A stretch of DNA of 47,839 nt from Gammaproteobacteria bacterium. Lineage in GTDB: Bacteria > Pseudomonadota > Gammaproteobacteria > Granulosicoccales > Granulosicoccaceae. Both the position numbers and the translations under genes were made by a program. The notes beneath the pieces are model-generated. The model did no database searches and had not been told where the DNA came from. It saw only the letters and a program-made list of their open reading frames with translations. Shown one piece after another: positions 1 through 7,915 of this stretch (position 1 is the stretch's first letter; each line of letters begins with the position of its first letter). The stretch covers positions 1-47,839 of the forward strand of contig JAHQVR010000350.1 of assembly GCA_019634245.1 (NCBI GenBank), given 5' to 3'.

Positions 1-1171
1 ATGTGACTAAGGCGGCATCCCCATCATAGTCGCAGCCGGAAAGCCGCAGCTTCAGAAGACTAGGAGTTTCGCCGAAACAGGTGCCGGGCAGCGATACCAA
101 CGAGTGGTGGTCAAGTAGGTAAGCTGCGAGCTGTTCGGAGGTTTGCATGTCGTCTTTGGCAAACGCAGTAAAATCTGGCCAGGTATAAAAACCACCTTGA
201 GGCAGCGCACAGGGGATGCCCGAATCGTTTAGGCGCTTGGCAATGTAGGTATTGACAATCTGGTGAATAAGCGTCGATTGTTCGATAAATTCCTCGACAT
301 CAGCATGGTCGCTATAGGCTTCTAAAGCGGCATACTGGATCGGGGAAGCGACGCAAGACCAAGTTTCGCTGGCGATGAACCGTAGCCGGTCGATCAATCC
401 TGTTTTGGCTTTAGGTATCAATCCCAACCCAAATCGCCAACCGCCTAAAGATAATCCTTTCGACAATCCAGTGGTGAGTATGGTGCCCTCTGGGTAGAAC
501 GGTAATGCCGACTGATAGCGACCAGAAAACGTCAATCGACCGTAGATTTCATCGCTGATTAAAGTGATGTTGTTTTGTCGACACCAGCTAGCAATTGCCA
601 CTAGGTTCTGTTCTGGGAACACCATGCCGGTGGGGTTACTCGGGAAATTGATCAACAGTTTAGTAGGGTTGAGACCTGACTGTTGCGCCTCACGAACAGC
701 TTGATCAAGTGTGCCTGGGTCAATCTGCAAACCGGCATCTGAGAGGGTGGTTGACACCGGAATCGCCGTTTGACCTAGGAGCTCGGCCTGTGGCGCGTAG
801 CTGACCCAGGACGGTGTTGGGAGCAACAAATCGCCCTCAATGGCGAGTTGAGAGACATATAAAATGAGTTTGCTACCCGGTGCAATCAGTACGTCGTAGT
901 CGTTCGGTTCTATATCCAATAGCTTTGCATGGTGTTGCAAAATCGCCGATTGCAATTCAGGCAGACCGGCCACCGGTAAGTACTCATTGTTCGAGGCATG
1001 TGCTTGCAGCGCAGCGAGTAATCTTGGGTGCACTGAAAAGGGGGCTTGGCCAAAGCCCATATGGAGAACGGTTTGGCCTGTTTGCCGAAGCTGTAGAACC
1101 TTTTCATTCGCAGCTAGTGTGGGTGATAAAGAGGCGGTATTAGCTAAAGCATTGACTGTGCTAACGCTCAT
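1..1171 (-). CDS. Class I/II pyridoxal-phosphate aminotransferase (3' end cut by window edge)
   Basis: The leftward frame stays open from an ATG at 1171 to the window edge, so the C-terminus is missing. Translation begins MSVSTVNALANTASLSP. It shows the fold-type I aminotransferase landmarks: an NPTG loop in NFPSNPTGMVFPE, the cofactor-binding DEIYGRL segment, and the Schiff-base lysine in TTGLSKGLSLGGWR (about K238). Enzymes of this family move amino groups between an amino acid and a keto acid or keto-sugar; the substrate cannot be read here. It lies downstream of eboA and eboB in the same direction, after a 102-bp gap containing a perfect 14-bp palindrome, so it may be co-transcribed or separately controlled. 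No strong Shine-Dalgarno sequence precedes the ATG. Family is confident; a role in the ebo pathway is inferred from position only. Confidence 0.88.
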   Translation of the reverse strand, partial: MSVSTVNALANTASLSPTLAANEKVLQLRQTGQTVLHMGFGQAPFSVHPRLLAALQAHASNNEYLPVAGLPELQSAILQHHAKLLDIEPNDYDVLIAPGSKLILYVSQLAIEGDLLLPTPSWVSYAPQAELLGQTAIPVSTTLSDAGLQIDPGTLDQAVREAQQSGLNPTKLLINFPSNPTGMVFPEQNLVAIASWCRQNNITLISDEIYGRLTFSGRYQSALPFYPEGTILTTGLSKGLSLGGWRFGLGLIPKAKTGLIDRLRFIASETWSCVASPIQYAALEAYSDHADVEEFIEQSTLIHQIVNTYIAKRLNDSGIPCALPQGGFYTWPDFTAFAKDDMQTSEQLAAYLLDHHSLVSLPGTCFGETPSLLKLRLSGCDYDGDAALVT

Positions 1172-1191
1172 ATATGAGTGCCGTAGAGTCG

Positions 1192-1205
1192 AGTTAACGT
1201 TAACT
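1192..1205. promoter_or_regulatory. 14-bp perfect palindrome upstream of the aminotransferase
   Basis: AGTTAACGTTAACT reads the same on both strands and sits 21 bp upstream of the aminotransferase start, in the gap after eboB. There is no spacer loop and no T-tract, so it looks more like an operator for a dimeric regulator than a terminator. No factor can be assigned. Confidence 0.35.
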
Positions 1206-1273
1206 ACAGAATGGCACAGTGAATCAAAACTGAAAAGGTGTTTTTTCCCCGATTGACGTGGGTAGAAATCGGA

Positions 1274-2200
1274 TTATTTAATTACCCAATCATTAGCGGC
1301 TCTTTTAAGCTTGGACTCCTCGATCAGCGGTTCTCTACCTCCACGCAAAATCGAATTGCCTTCGAAGAGTCCGGTTTGATCTATCGGTGCCCGCTCGAGC
1401 CAATCCGACTCTTTAATTTGACCACTTTGTCCGTAAGCATCCAGCGCATTTTGGTAGCAGATAAGACGCACGGCTTCTGGGTCAATGCCACGAGACAACG
1501 CTAATTTGGCTGTCTTTGCAACCGCTAGGGGTTCTGAGATTCCCCAATCGCAGGCTGAGTCAACAATGATTCTCTCAGGACCGTATTGCTCTAGTAACGA
1601 CACCATGCGCTCATTCCCCATCTTGGTTGATGGGTAGATAGAGAAGGCAGCCCAATAGCCTCGATTCAGGACTTCATCGACCGTTTCCTCGTTATTGTGA
1701 TCGACAATAACCATAGAGGGGTCGATGCCATGTTCTTCACATACGTCCAAAGAGCGGAAAGTGCCAGCCTTTTTATCGCGGTGCGGGGTGTGAATCATCA
1801 CTGGCAGATGCAACTCTTTGGCAAGTTCCAACTGCAGCCGGAAATACTTATCTTCAAGCTCGGTCTGTTCGTCGTAGCCAATCTCGCCAATAGCCACAAC
1901 TCCTTCCTTGAGTGCAAACCTTGGCAAAATCTCCATAACAGCTTCGGCCAGTTCGGCGTTGTTGGCCTCCTTAGAGTTCAGCCCGATCGTGCAGTAATGG
2001 CAAATACCAAACTGACTGGCCCTAAAGCGTTCAAAACCGAGAATGGCTGATAAATAATCTTCGTAAGTCGCCACATGCGTGCGTGGCTGCCCTTGCCAGA
2101 AGGCAGGTTCTATTAAGGCGACGACTCCCGCAGCTGCCATAGCTTCATAGTCATCGGTGGTTCGCGAGATCATATGAGCGTGTGAATCGATGAGCATCAT
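1274..2200 (-). CDS. eboB: EboB-like TatD-family metal-dependent hydrolase
   Basis: This 308-residue TIM-barrel hydrolase has the metal-ligand pattern of the TatD/amidohydrolase superfamily. An N-terminal H-x-H lies in IDSHAHM (residues 4-10). The bridging glutamate follows in VVAIGEIGYDE, then histidines in VMIHTPHRD and VIVDHNNEE, and the late aspartate in IIVDSACDWG. Known ebo clusters carry a TatD-like protein, EboB, beside EboA, and both neighbours here fit. It starts 7 bp after the eboA stop, so the two are almost certainly co-transcribed. In characterised ebo systems the cluster is linked to making or exporting a small metabolite, but EboB's own reaction is unknown to me. The first two codons are both ATG, so the start could be 2200 or 2197. 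The 3' end is followed by the palindrome region before the aminotransferase. Confidence 0.87.
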   Translation of the reverse strand: MMLIDSHAHMISRTTDDYEAMAAAGVVALIEPAFWQGQPRTHVATYEDYLSAILGFERFRASQFGICHYCTIGLNSKEANNAELAEAVMEILPRFALKEGVVAIGEIGYDEQTELEDKYFRLQLELAKELHLPVMIHTPHRDKKAGTFRSLDVCEEHGIDPSMVIVDHNNEETVDEVLNRGYWAAFSIYPSTKMGNERMVSLLEQYGPERIIVDSACDWGISEPLAVAKTAKLALSRGIDPEAVRLICYQNALDAYGQSGQIKESDWLERAPIDQTGLFEGNSILRGGREPLIEESKLKRAANDWVIK

Positions 2201-2207
2201 GGCGTTG

Positions 2208-3149
2208 TCAAGTTCCAGTAGATTCCAGCAATAGAGAATCCCAGCTCAGATTGCTTTCAAAGTTAACAGGGTATTGAGCGTTTGCAATAATCCATTCGCG
2301 GGTATTGGTATCAGAGCAGTCAGATAAAGCCAAAGCCAGACCTTTTTGGCTCAGCAAACTGTCTCGATCGATGGTTCGGGCTTCGAGAAGTATCTTGAAT
2401 GGTTCGAGCATTTTCATGTTGGCAAAAGGTGTGACCAATTGCCACAGCTCCCAGCTTACCGTACGACCTGCCGCCATACGTTCGTGTGCATAATCTATCA
2501 ACATGCGCGTGAGTTCAGGATTGTTCCGATCGCTCAGGCCTACGATAGGATGGAGACTGGATTCAATGAACAGTGCTTTTAACACCATGTGATTAAACCG
2601 GTGTTCGTCAAATTGCATCGCCGGGAACGGATTATGGTGCGCAATAGCTTCGAATACGACCGACATATTAGAGCGCAAGCCTTCCCCCACTGCATCCAGA
2701 ATGGCTTTGCCTTGCGGATACAAAAGTAGACCACGATAAAGAGCTAACTGTTCAGATGCGTCTGAGTGTCGAAGAAGATGTTTAACTCTCTCAGGTGTGT
2801 GTGTCTTGTCACCGGCGCTGGATACCAGCAGTATGCGCGCTGCTTCATCGACTTGCCAAAGATTAGGCTGCCAGCCAGTTAGCAGTTGCTGGGCTTTTTG
2901 TTGCTGGGCAGAGCTGAGGTTGAGCTTCTCTTTGCTAATACGCCTTGGAATCATGCCAAACGCAATGTCAAATTGGCGAGTGGCGTTTGGCTGCTCAGAC
3001 CATTGATCGACCAGGGCCATCTGATTGACTTGATCCATAAGCCATCGCTGATGCTCACCCTCGCAGTGCGTAAATACCCATTCGTACAGCGCCGCGCGTG
3101 CGGCGGCGACCTGATCTTCAGTGGCTGTGAAAGGGAAGGGCTTGTCCAT
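2208..3149 (-). CDS. eboA: EboA domain protein
   Basis: This 313-residue, mostly alpha-helical soluble protein has no signal peptide or membrane segment. Segments such as GMIPRRISKEKL, ARILLVSSAG and FIESSLHPIVGLSDRNNPELTRMLIDYAHERMAAGRTVSWELWQ fit the EboA family, a protein of unknown biochemistry found only in ebo clusters. The histidine- and arginine-rich helical repeats suggest a scaffold or HEAT-like fold, which is an inference. It is the first gene of a leftward block (eboA-eboB) and is divergent from eboF, with an 88-bp gap that must hold both promoters. The call rests on remembered family features plus the very strong synteny with eboB and eboF. Confidence 0.82.
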   Translation of the reverse strand: MDKPFPFTATEDQVAAARAALYEWVFTHCEGEHQRWLMDQVNQMALVDQWSEQPNATRQFDIAFGMIPRRISKEKLNLSSAQQQKAQQLLTGWQPNLWQVDEAARILLVSSAGDKTHTPERVKHLLRHSDASEQLALYRGLLLYPQGKAILDAVGEGLRSNMSVVFEAIAHHNPFPAMQFDEHRFNHMVLKALFIESSLHPIVGLSDRNNPELTRMLIDYAHERMAAGRTVSWELWQLVTPFANMKMLEPFKILLEARTIDRDSLLSQKGLALALSDCSDTNTREWIIANAQYPVNFESNLSWDSLLLESTGT

Positions 3150-3237
3150 TGGATTCTATTTACCGGGTCTGCCGAAAAAGATCGTAATGGATCGGCATTT
3201 GCAACGTGGATAAGTGTTTGCAAGCTGCGGATGATCC

Positions 3238-4665
3238 ATGAAACCCGTTCTCGTTATTTTGGCCGTGGGGCTAAGCCCAGAGCTCGTCGGTGAACACACC
3301 CCAAACCTACGCAAATTAGTTGCCAGGGGCGGTCTGAGAGCTCTGGATACCGTGACGCCAGCGGTGACTTGTTCCGTGCAGTCAACGTTATTGACTGGGC
3401 TTATGCCTCAGGACCATGGAATTGTCGGAAATGGCTGGTATTTTCGCGACCTGGCGGAAGTAGGCTTTTGGAAGCAGTCCAATCACCTGGTCTCTGGAGA
3501 AAAGTTGTGGGAGGCAGGCAGAGCGCGCAACCCAGAGTTTACGACCGCCAAGATGTTTTGGTGGTACAACATGTATGCAAGCGCTGATTGGAGTGCAACG
3601 CCTCGGCCGCAGTACCCGGCTGACGGCCGCAAGATTCCTGATCACTACAGCTATCCTGCTGGGCTCCACGACGAGTTGGATAAACGGTTTGGGCAATTTC
3701 CATTATTTTCCTTTTGGGGGCCTAAGGCGGACATCACGTCCAGTGATTGGATTGCGCGAGCCACTTTGCATGTCATGGAAGATAAAAAACCGACGCTGAC
3801 GCTGACCTATTTACCCCACCTAGACTACAACTTGCAGCGTTTGGGACCAGATTTAACTCACCCTCGATTACAAAAAGATCTAACCGAGCTTGATGATTTG
3901 TGTGGTGCACTGATTGAAGCCGCTGATGCACATGGGATGGATACGTTGGTTGTCTCTGAATATGGGATAACCGAAGTTAATGAGGCTGTTCATATCAATC
4001 GAGCACTTAGAGAAGCTGGGTTACTCGCTGTGCGTTCCGAATCAGGTCGAGAGCAGCTGGATGCGGGAGCGTCAGTGGCTTTTGCGGTATCCGACCATCA
4101 GCTTGCGCATATTTACGTACAAGACCCACAGCGTGTCAGTGAGGTGGCCTCACTAATTAACGCATTAGAGGGTGTTGAGTCTGTACTGTCAGGAGAGGAG
4201 CTGAAGGCCATTGGGCTGTCGCACTCAAGAGCGGGAGAATTGGTGGCCATCACACAGGCAAATCGATGGTTCAGTTATTATTTTTGGCTCGATGATGACA
4301 AAGCGCCTGATTATTCGCGCACGGTGGATATACATCGCAAGCCTGGATATGATCCGGTGGAGTTATTTGTCGATCCAAAAATTCAATTTCCAATGGCTAA
4401 AATTGCTGGGCGATTGGCTCAGCGTAAGCTGGGCATGCGCGCTCTACTAGACGTGATTTCTCCAAACGCGACCTCGCTAGTGAAGGGCTCGCACGGTCGG
4501 CCCACCGACGATCCCAAGGCTGGACCTTTGGTAATCAGTAGCCGTGCCGAGTGCCTGCCAGAAGGCGCTGTTCACGCGACTCAGTTTAAGAATCTGGTTT
4601 TGGCTCATGTATTCGGAGAGGAGCGTTCGGCTCTGGTGGACAAGATCAATTCTTATGCTGCTTGA
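3238..4665 (+). CDS. eboF: EboF-like nucleotide pyrophosphatase/phosphodiesterase (alkaline phosphatase superfamily)
   Basis: This 475-residue protein belongs to the nucleotide pyrophosphatase/phosphodiesterase branch. The expected order of elements is visible: a TPNLRKLV helix (residues 21-28), the presumed nucleophile T44 in PAVTCSVQSTLLTG, PQDHGIVGNGWYF, a second metal region YLPHLDYNLQRLGPD, and a late GSHG histidine. Several ligands differ from canonical enzymes: V10 occupies the usual first aspartate position, and the usual S-D-H-G-M motif reads S240-E241-Y242-G-I. The phosphohydrolase chemistry may therefore be altered or specialised. No signal peptide is seen, so it is predicted cytoplasmic. 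It is the only ebo gene on the plus strand, divergent from eboA and facing the XRE regulator tail to tail. ATG 3238 is the natural start. Confidence 0.85.
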   Translation: MKPVLVILAVGLSPELVGEHTPNLRKLVARGGLRALDTVTPAVTCSVQSTLLTGLMPQDHGIVGNGWYFRDLAEVGFWKQSNHLVSGEKLWEAGRARNPEFTTAKMFWWYNMYASADWSATPRPQYPADGRKIPDHYSYPAGLHDELDKRFGQFPLFSFWGPKADITSSDWIARATLHVMEDKKPTLTLTYLPHLDYNLQRLGPDLTHPRLQKDLTELDDLCGALIEAADAHGMDTLVVSEYGITEVNEAVHINRALREAGLLAVRSESGREQLDAGASVAFAVSDHQLAHIYVQDPQRVSEVASLINALEGVESVLSGEELKAIGLSHSRAGELVAITQANRWFSYYFWLDDDKAPDYSRTVDIHRKPGYDPVELFVDPKIQFPMAKIAGRLAQRKLGMRALLDVISPNATSLVKGSHGRPTDDPKAGPLVISSRAECLPEGAVHATQFKNLVLAHVFGEERSALVDKINSYAA

Positions 4666-4782
4666 TGATTTCAGATTGTCGCAACTGGGAGTATCTGGTA
4701 TCCGACATAGCGTCAACAGCCGTACTCCTTTGACTTTCTAAAATTCTGCCACCGCTACACTGGATTGCTATCGCACAGCGTG

Positions 4783-5217
4783 TTAGGCAGATTCGCAGCG
4801 TGTCCAATGCTCTGAAGTTTCAATTTTTTCTCGAACTTCGCTCGACGCCATTAGTCGAATATGGCCGCAATTAACGCACACAAAAGGGCAAATCTTGGCG
4901 ATGCCTAAAAGGCCTTTGCCCACCTTAGGGAGAAGCTCCTCACCCGCACCGGAATACTGAAAATACTCTTTGTATTGGTATATCTCACGAGATCGGCACA
5001 CGGAACAGACACTCAACAGATTGTCGTCGAAATCCAGATCGTGAATATCGATGTCTAATGCCGACGCAAGTGCCTTTTTTGTCTGTAAAGAGGCCAATGC
5101 TTCACTTTCAACACGTTGTATGGTTCTTATACTTAATCCCGAGGCTGTTGCCAGTTCATCTTGAGACCATGATTTTTCTTTACGACATTTAAGAATCAGT
5201 TCTGCATTGATCTTCAC
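4783..5217 (-). CDS. XRE-family HTH regulator with C-terminal zinc ribbon
   Basis: This 144-residue protein has an N-terminal helix-turn-helix of the XRE/Cro type (residues about 1-60: CRKEKSW-SQDELATASGLSIRTIQRVESE). A C-terminal four-cysteine module (CSVC near residue 71 and CVNC near 114) is likely to bind zinc. There is no sensor or enzyme domain, so the zinc ribbon may serve dimerisation, sensing or protein contact. It lies between eboF and the FGGY kinase within the ebo region. Its upstream gap is packed with ACTGT/ACAGT half-sites, which suggests autoregulation. Family assignment is firm; its target genes are inferred. Confidence 0.85.
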   Translation of the reverse strand: MKINAELILKCRKEKSWSQDELATASGLSIRTIQRVESEALASLQTKKALASALDIDIHDLDFDDNLLSVCSVCRSREIYQYKEYFQYSGAGEELLPKVGKGLLGIAKICPFVCVNCGHIRLMASSEVREKIETSEHWTRCESA

Positions 5218-5242
5218 GATTATCCAGTCCCGCTTGTAGAAT

Positions 5243-5320
5243 TACTGTTTACAGTATCCATGAAAAGAGCTGACAGTCCTACGAGAGATTTATGACAGTT
5301 GGGCGACAGTGGTGCTGTCA
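5243..5320 (-). promoter_or_regulatory. Half-site array upstream of the XRE regulator
   Basis: The 110-bp gap before the regulator contains an interrupted palindrome TACTGT-TT-ACAGTA (5243-5256). It also has TGACAGT at 5271-5277 and again at 5293-5299, GACAGT at 5305-5310, and the inverse CTGTCA at 5315-5320. Repeated use of one hexamer in both orientations, immediately upstream of an HTH gene, is typical of an autoregulated operator. It is not a LexA box, because the CTGT and ACAG arms are 2 bp apart instead of 8. Confidence 0.55.
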
Positions 5321-5327
5321 GAGCTGT

Positions 5328-6710
5328 TCATAGAGTCTGATGGCCTGTGGCCATACGTTTTTTCCACTGGGCTTTGTAGTCGATAAGCTTTCTCTCTAAT
5401 TTGGGCTCAGTCTCCACAGCCGGCATCAATTCTGGGGCGTTAATATTGGGCATTGCCAGTAAGGTCGCGCCTAGAGTCGTTCCGGTAGAATCTGCGCTAG
5501 CCAATAGTCGTTGCTCGGTTCTGAATACGGCCAGGCATTGCAGAAACAACGAATTTTTCGCAAAGGCGCCTTCTACAATAATGTCTCCTGTTGCATTGCA
5601 GACAGTGAGTGATTCATCGCAAACGAGTGCACAGTAGAGAGATGCGAGCGCATGCCGATCCAGCGCTGTGAGGTTTCGGTGAGTCTGCACCATGCCGGCC
5701 ATACCTGGAAATGGGCCACCGGTATCGGTGAATGATGGCAATGCAAAAATATCGTCGTCGATAATGTTTAGAAGATCGTCAACGGTTGGGTGCACGGTCT
5801 CGCTGCCAGCAATTGCTGCATACTCCCGCCCAGCCATAAATCGAGAGCAGGCGACGGGTTCAGAGTGGATGGTGACATTGGCGAGGCAATCGCGTTCCGC
5901 AGATAGTCCTTCTAAAGACGCACCCACAGAAAAATTAATGACCCATGTACCGGTAGACATAACGGTAAAGGGTGTGTCACGACTCGTTAACCATGGCAGC
6001 AAAGAAGCATTGCTATCATGAATGCCCACCAACACTCGACAGTTTTCTCTTATACCGGTTGCCTGCGCTAATTCTGCGGTGATAGAACCGAGTACATCGC
6101 CTGCGAAACGACGCTCAGGAAAGAGTGGTGAGAACCCTTCTCGATCAGCGAAATCTGAGTAGCGATTTTCCATCGGATGCCACAGATCGGTGGCCGCGCC
6201 AATGGAACTAACCTCACTAGCCATTCTGCCTGTGAGCTTCCAGGTCCAAAATTGCGGATAGGTCAACAGATGGGTTGCTCGTTGGTAGTCTGCCTTAAAG
6301 TAGCGGCGCTGCCAGAATAGTTGGCGCCCAAGATTCAAGGCCAGAGGTAGTGGCGGACTAAAGGTTTCAGAGAAGGGATCTCGCAGTGCGTTGTATTCTT
6401 CACTTATTACATCCGGCCCATCAAACTCATAGTCCATTACTGGCAGTACCAAACCATTCTCATTAACCAAGGCAGCTGTGGATCCGTGGGCGAGTACAAC
6501 GATAGTCTGTATATCGTTGAGAGTTTGCTGTTGTTTTAGTGCGCTGAGATACCAGTGCCACATCGACTCTGTATCGATGTGCGGATAGAGTGCGCCGTTC
6601 TTTATCTGTGTTTCCGTAGAGGTACTACTTAGTAAAACCCCACTATGCGCCTCTACGCAGCTTAGCTTGGCATTCGTTTTTCCTATATCAATTACTGCTA
6701 TAGCGGACAT
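5328..6710 (-). CDS. FGGY-family carbohydrate kinase
   Basis: This 460-residue sugar kinase has the ASKHA fold. The N-terminal phosphate loop reads AVIDIGKTNAKL (residues 4-15). The catalytic-base motif GIHDSNASL places the aspartate at D232, and the second phosphate loop reads VMSTGTWVINF. Length matches the FGGY family (rhamnulokinase, fuculokinase, xylulokinase), which phosphorylates pentoses, hexoses and related polyols in the cytoplasm. The substrate is not determined by the sequence. It lies 209 bp downstream of eboC in the same direction, between the ebo core and the regulator, and I do not recall it as a standard ebo member. A cyclitol or sugar from the pathway is a reasonable guess. 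The window's frc operon also imports a sugar, but lies 25 kb away. Confidence 0.85.
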   Translation of the reverse strand: MSAIAVIDIGKTNAKLSCVEAHSGVLLSSTSTETQIKNGALYPHIDTESMWHWYLSALKQQQTLNDIQTIVVLAHGSTAALVNENGLVLPVMDYEFDGPDVISEEYNALRDPFSETFSPPLPLALNLGRQLFWQRRYFKADYQRATHLLTYPQFWTWKLTGRMASEVSSIGAATDLWHPMENRYSDFADREGFSPLFPERRFAGDVLGSITAELAQATGIRENCRVLVGIHDSNASLLPWLTSRDTPFTVMSTGTWVINFSVGASLEGLSAERDCLANVTIHSEPVACSRFMAGREYAAIAGSETVHPTVDDLLNIIDDDIFALPSFTDTGGPFPGMAGMVQTHRNLTALDRHALASLYCALVCDESLTVCNATGDIIVEGAFAKNSLFLQCLAVFRTEQRLLASADSTGTTLGATLLAMPNINAPELMPAVETEPKLERKLIDYKAQWKKRMATGHQTL

Positions 6711-6841
6711 AGTGTATAACCAGAGGGTCTGGCTTGGCTCTTTCGGCGCGGGAACGGGTGATAGGGTGAACGTTAGCAGCTAGTGCACAGGTTGTTCAAG
6801 CAAACACGGGCTTTGGTGGTAGAAGAATGTTGATTCGATAG

Positions 6842-6866
6842 ATGAACAACAATCAGTGTTGTTCAT
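6842..6866. repeat. 10-bp perfect inverted repeat (hairpin) between eboC and the FGGY kinase
   Basis: ATGAACAACA and TGTTGTTCAT pair perfectly around a 5-nt loop, in the 209-bp gap after eboC. A short T-run follows on the plus strand only. In the direction of eboC transcription there is no T-tract, so it is an incomplete terminator for that strand. It could act as an operator, an mRNA-stabilising hairpin or a weak terminator. Confidence 0.45.
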
Positions 6867-6919
6867 TTTGTGCCTACAGAAAAAGGCAAGAGTTCTTAGG
6901 CTATCGCTCTTTATTTGGC

Positions 6920-7915
6920 CTAGGTGCCGGCGATTTTTCGTTGCAGGCCAAGTGTCAAGCCGAATGCGGTAATTCCAAAACACATCCCGACTAAAGACCC
7001 CAAAGCAGCCATAACCAGTGCATCAATCAGGCTGATGCCGGCGATTAAAGCGCCAATGGCTTTGGGTATATGGCCTGAAGTGTTGGATCTTACTCGCCAG
7101 ACCGCATACGCAATTGTGAGTGCAAGCAATGCGCTGGGTAATAGCGCCAATGGGTCGGTGAACATACTCACTAGACCATAAGTCACGGGTGTCAGAAGGA
7201 TGATAATTGGCCACGCGTGCCGCATCGAACTAGAACCTTCGAACTTGGCGATGAAGGTCAGCCCTGTCAGGTAAAGAAGCACCAATCCGCAGACCGCCAG
7301 CAGCATCGAATGAGTAGCCCATCCATGCGCTGGCCCTGGTAGTTCGACAAGGGCGATGGCCACGGTGTACAGAGTCACCACCACTAACACTCGGCAACAC
7401 GCCATAATGAGAGGGCTTAAGGGGTTATTCTTATGATAAGCATCGTAGCCAATAATAGCGGCTGTCAGTAGTGTGGTACTGAGAATGACAGGCCAAGTGG
7501 CGTGCACCTCGACGTTGTTGAAGGCCATAAACGCTATCAGCAAACCCCAACCTAGAAAAAACCACAAAGCGCTGAAGATAAATACCTGTCGTTGGGTTAC
7601 TCGACCTGAAGGTATAGGTCTGCTGGGTCTTTCCTCCGCATCAATTGCCGCATCAAACGCATCGTTTAGGTACATTCCAGCGATATAGAACGCTGACATG
7701 GACACGATACCGATCATAAGCGTGGGCCACAGATGTGTTGTTGGTGAAAATCCGGCTGAAGAGGCCAGAATGAGCGCCATAAATACATTCGACCACACGG
7801 TAGGTAGATTGGATACGCGGCCCAACTCCAAGTGGGTACGACAGTGCTCTGCCCATCCTCTTCGCGTGGTTAAAGCGGAAGATGGGCTGGCAATGGAAGG
7901 GGAGGGCGCACTCAC
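6920..7915 (-). CDS. eboC: EboC-like UbiA-family prenyltransferase
   Basis: This 331-residue integral membrane protein has about eight hydrophobic segments. The UbiA first aspartate-rich motif is clear: N84-D-A-F-D88-A-A-I-D92 followed by ERPSRPIPSG. A second polar motif follows near YDAYHKNNPLSP. UbiA enzymes transfer an isoprenoid diphosphate to an acceptor, often aromatic. EboC is the ebo-cluster member of this superfamily, and its acceptor is unknown. The start is a GTG at 7915 that overlaps the eboE stop (GTGA), so translation is probably coupled. The internal QRKIAGT C-terminus and the length are normal for the family. It is third in the eboD-eboE-eboC block. Confidence 0.9.
   Translation of the reverse strand: MSAPSPSIASPSSALTTRRGWAEHCRTHLELGRVSNLPTVWSNVFMALILASSAGFSPTTHLWPTLMIGIVSMSAFYIAGMYLNDAFDAAIDAEERPSRPIPSGRVTQRQVFIFSALWFFLGWGLLIAFMAFNNVEVHATWPVILSTTLLTAAIIGYDAYHKNNPLSPLIMACCRVLVVVTLYTVAIALVELPGPAHGWATHSMLLAVCGLVLLYLTGLTFIAKFEGSSSMRHAWPIIILLTPVTYGLVSMFTDPLALLPSALLALTIAYAVWRVRSNTSGHIPKAIGALIAGISLIDALVMAALGSLVGMCFGITAFGLTLGLQRKIAGT

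Noticed and set aside
5243..5256. TACTGTTTACAGTA as a second LexA box
   Set aside because: The CTGT and ACAG arms are separated by 2 bp instead of the required 8.
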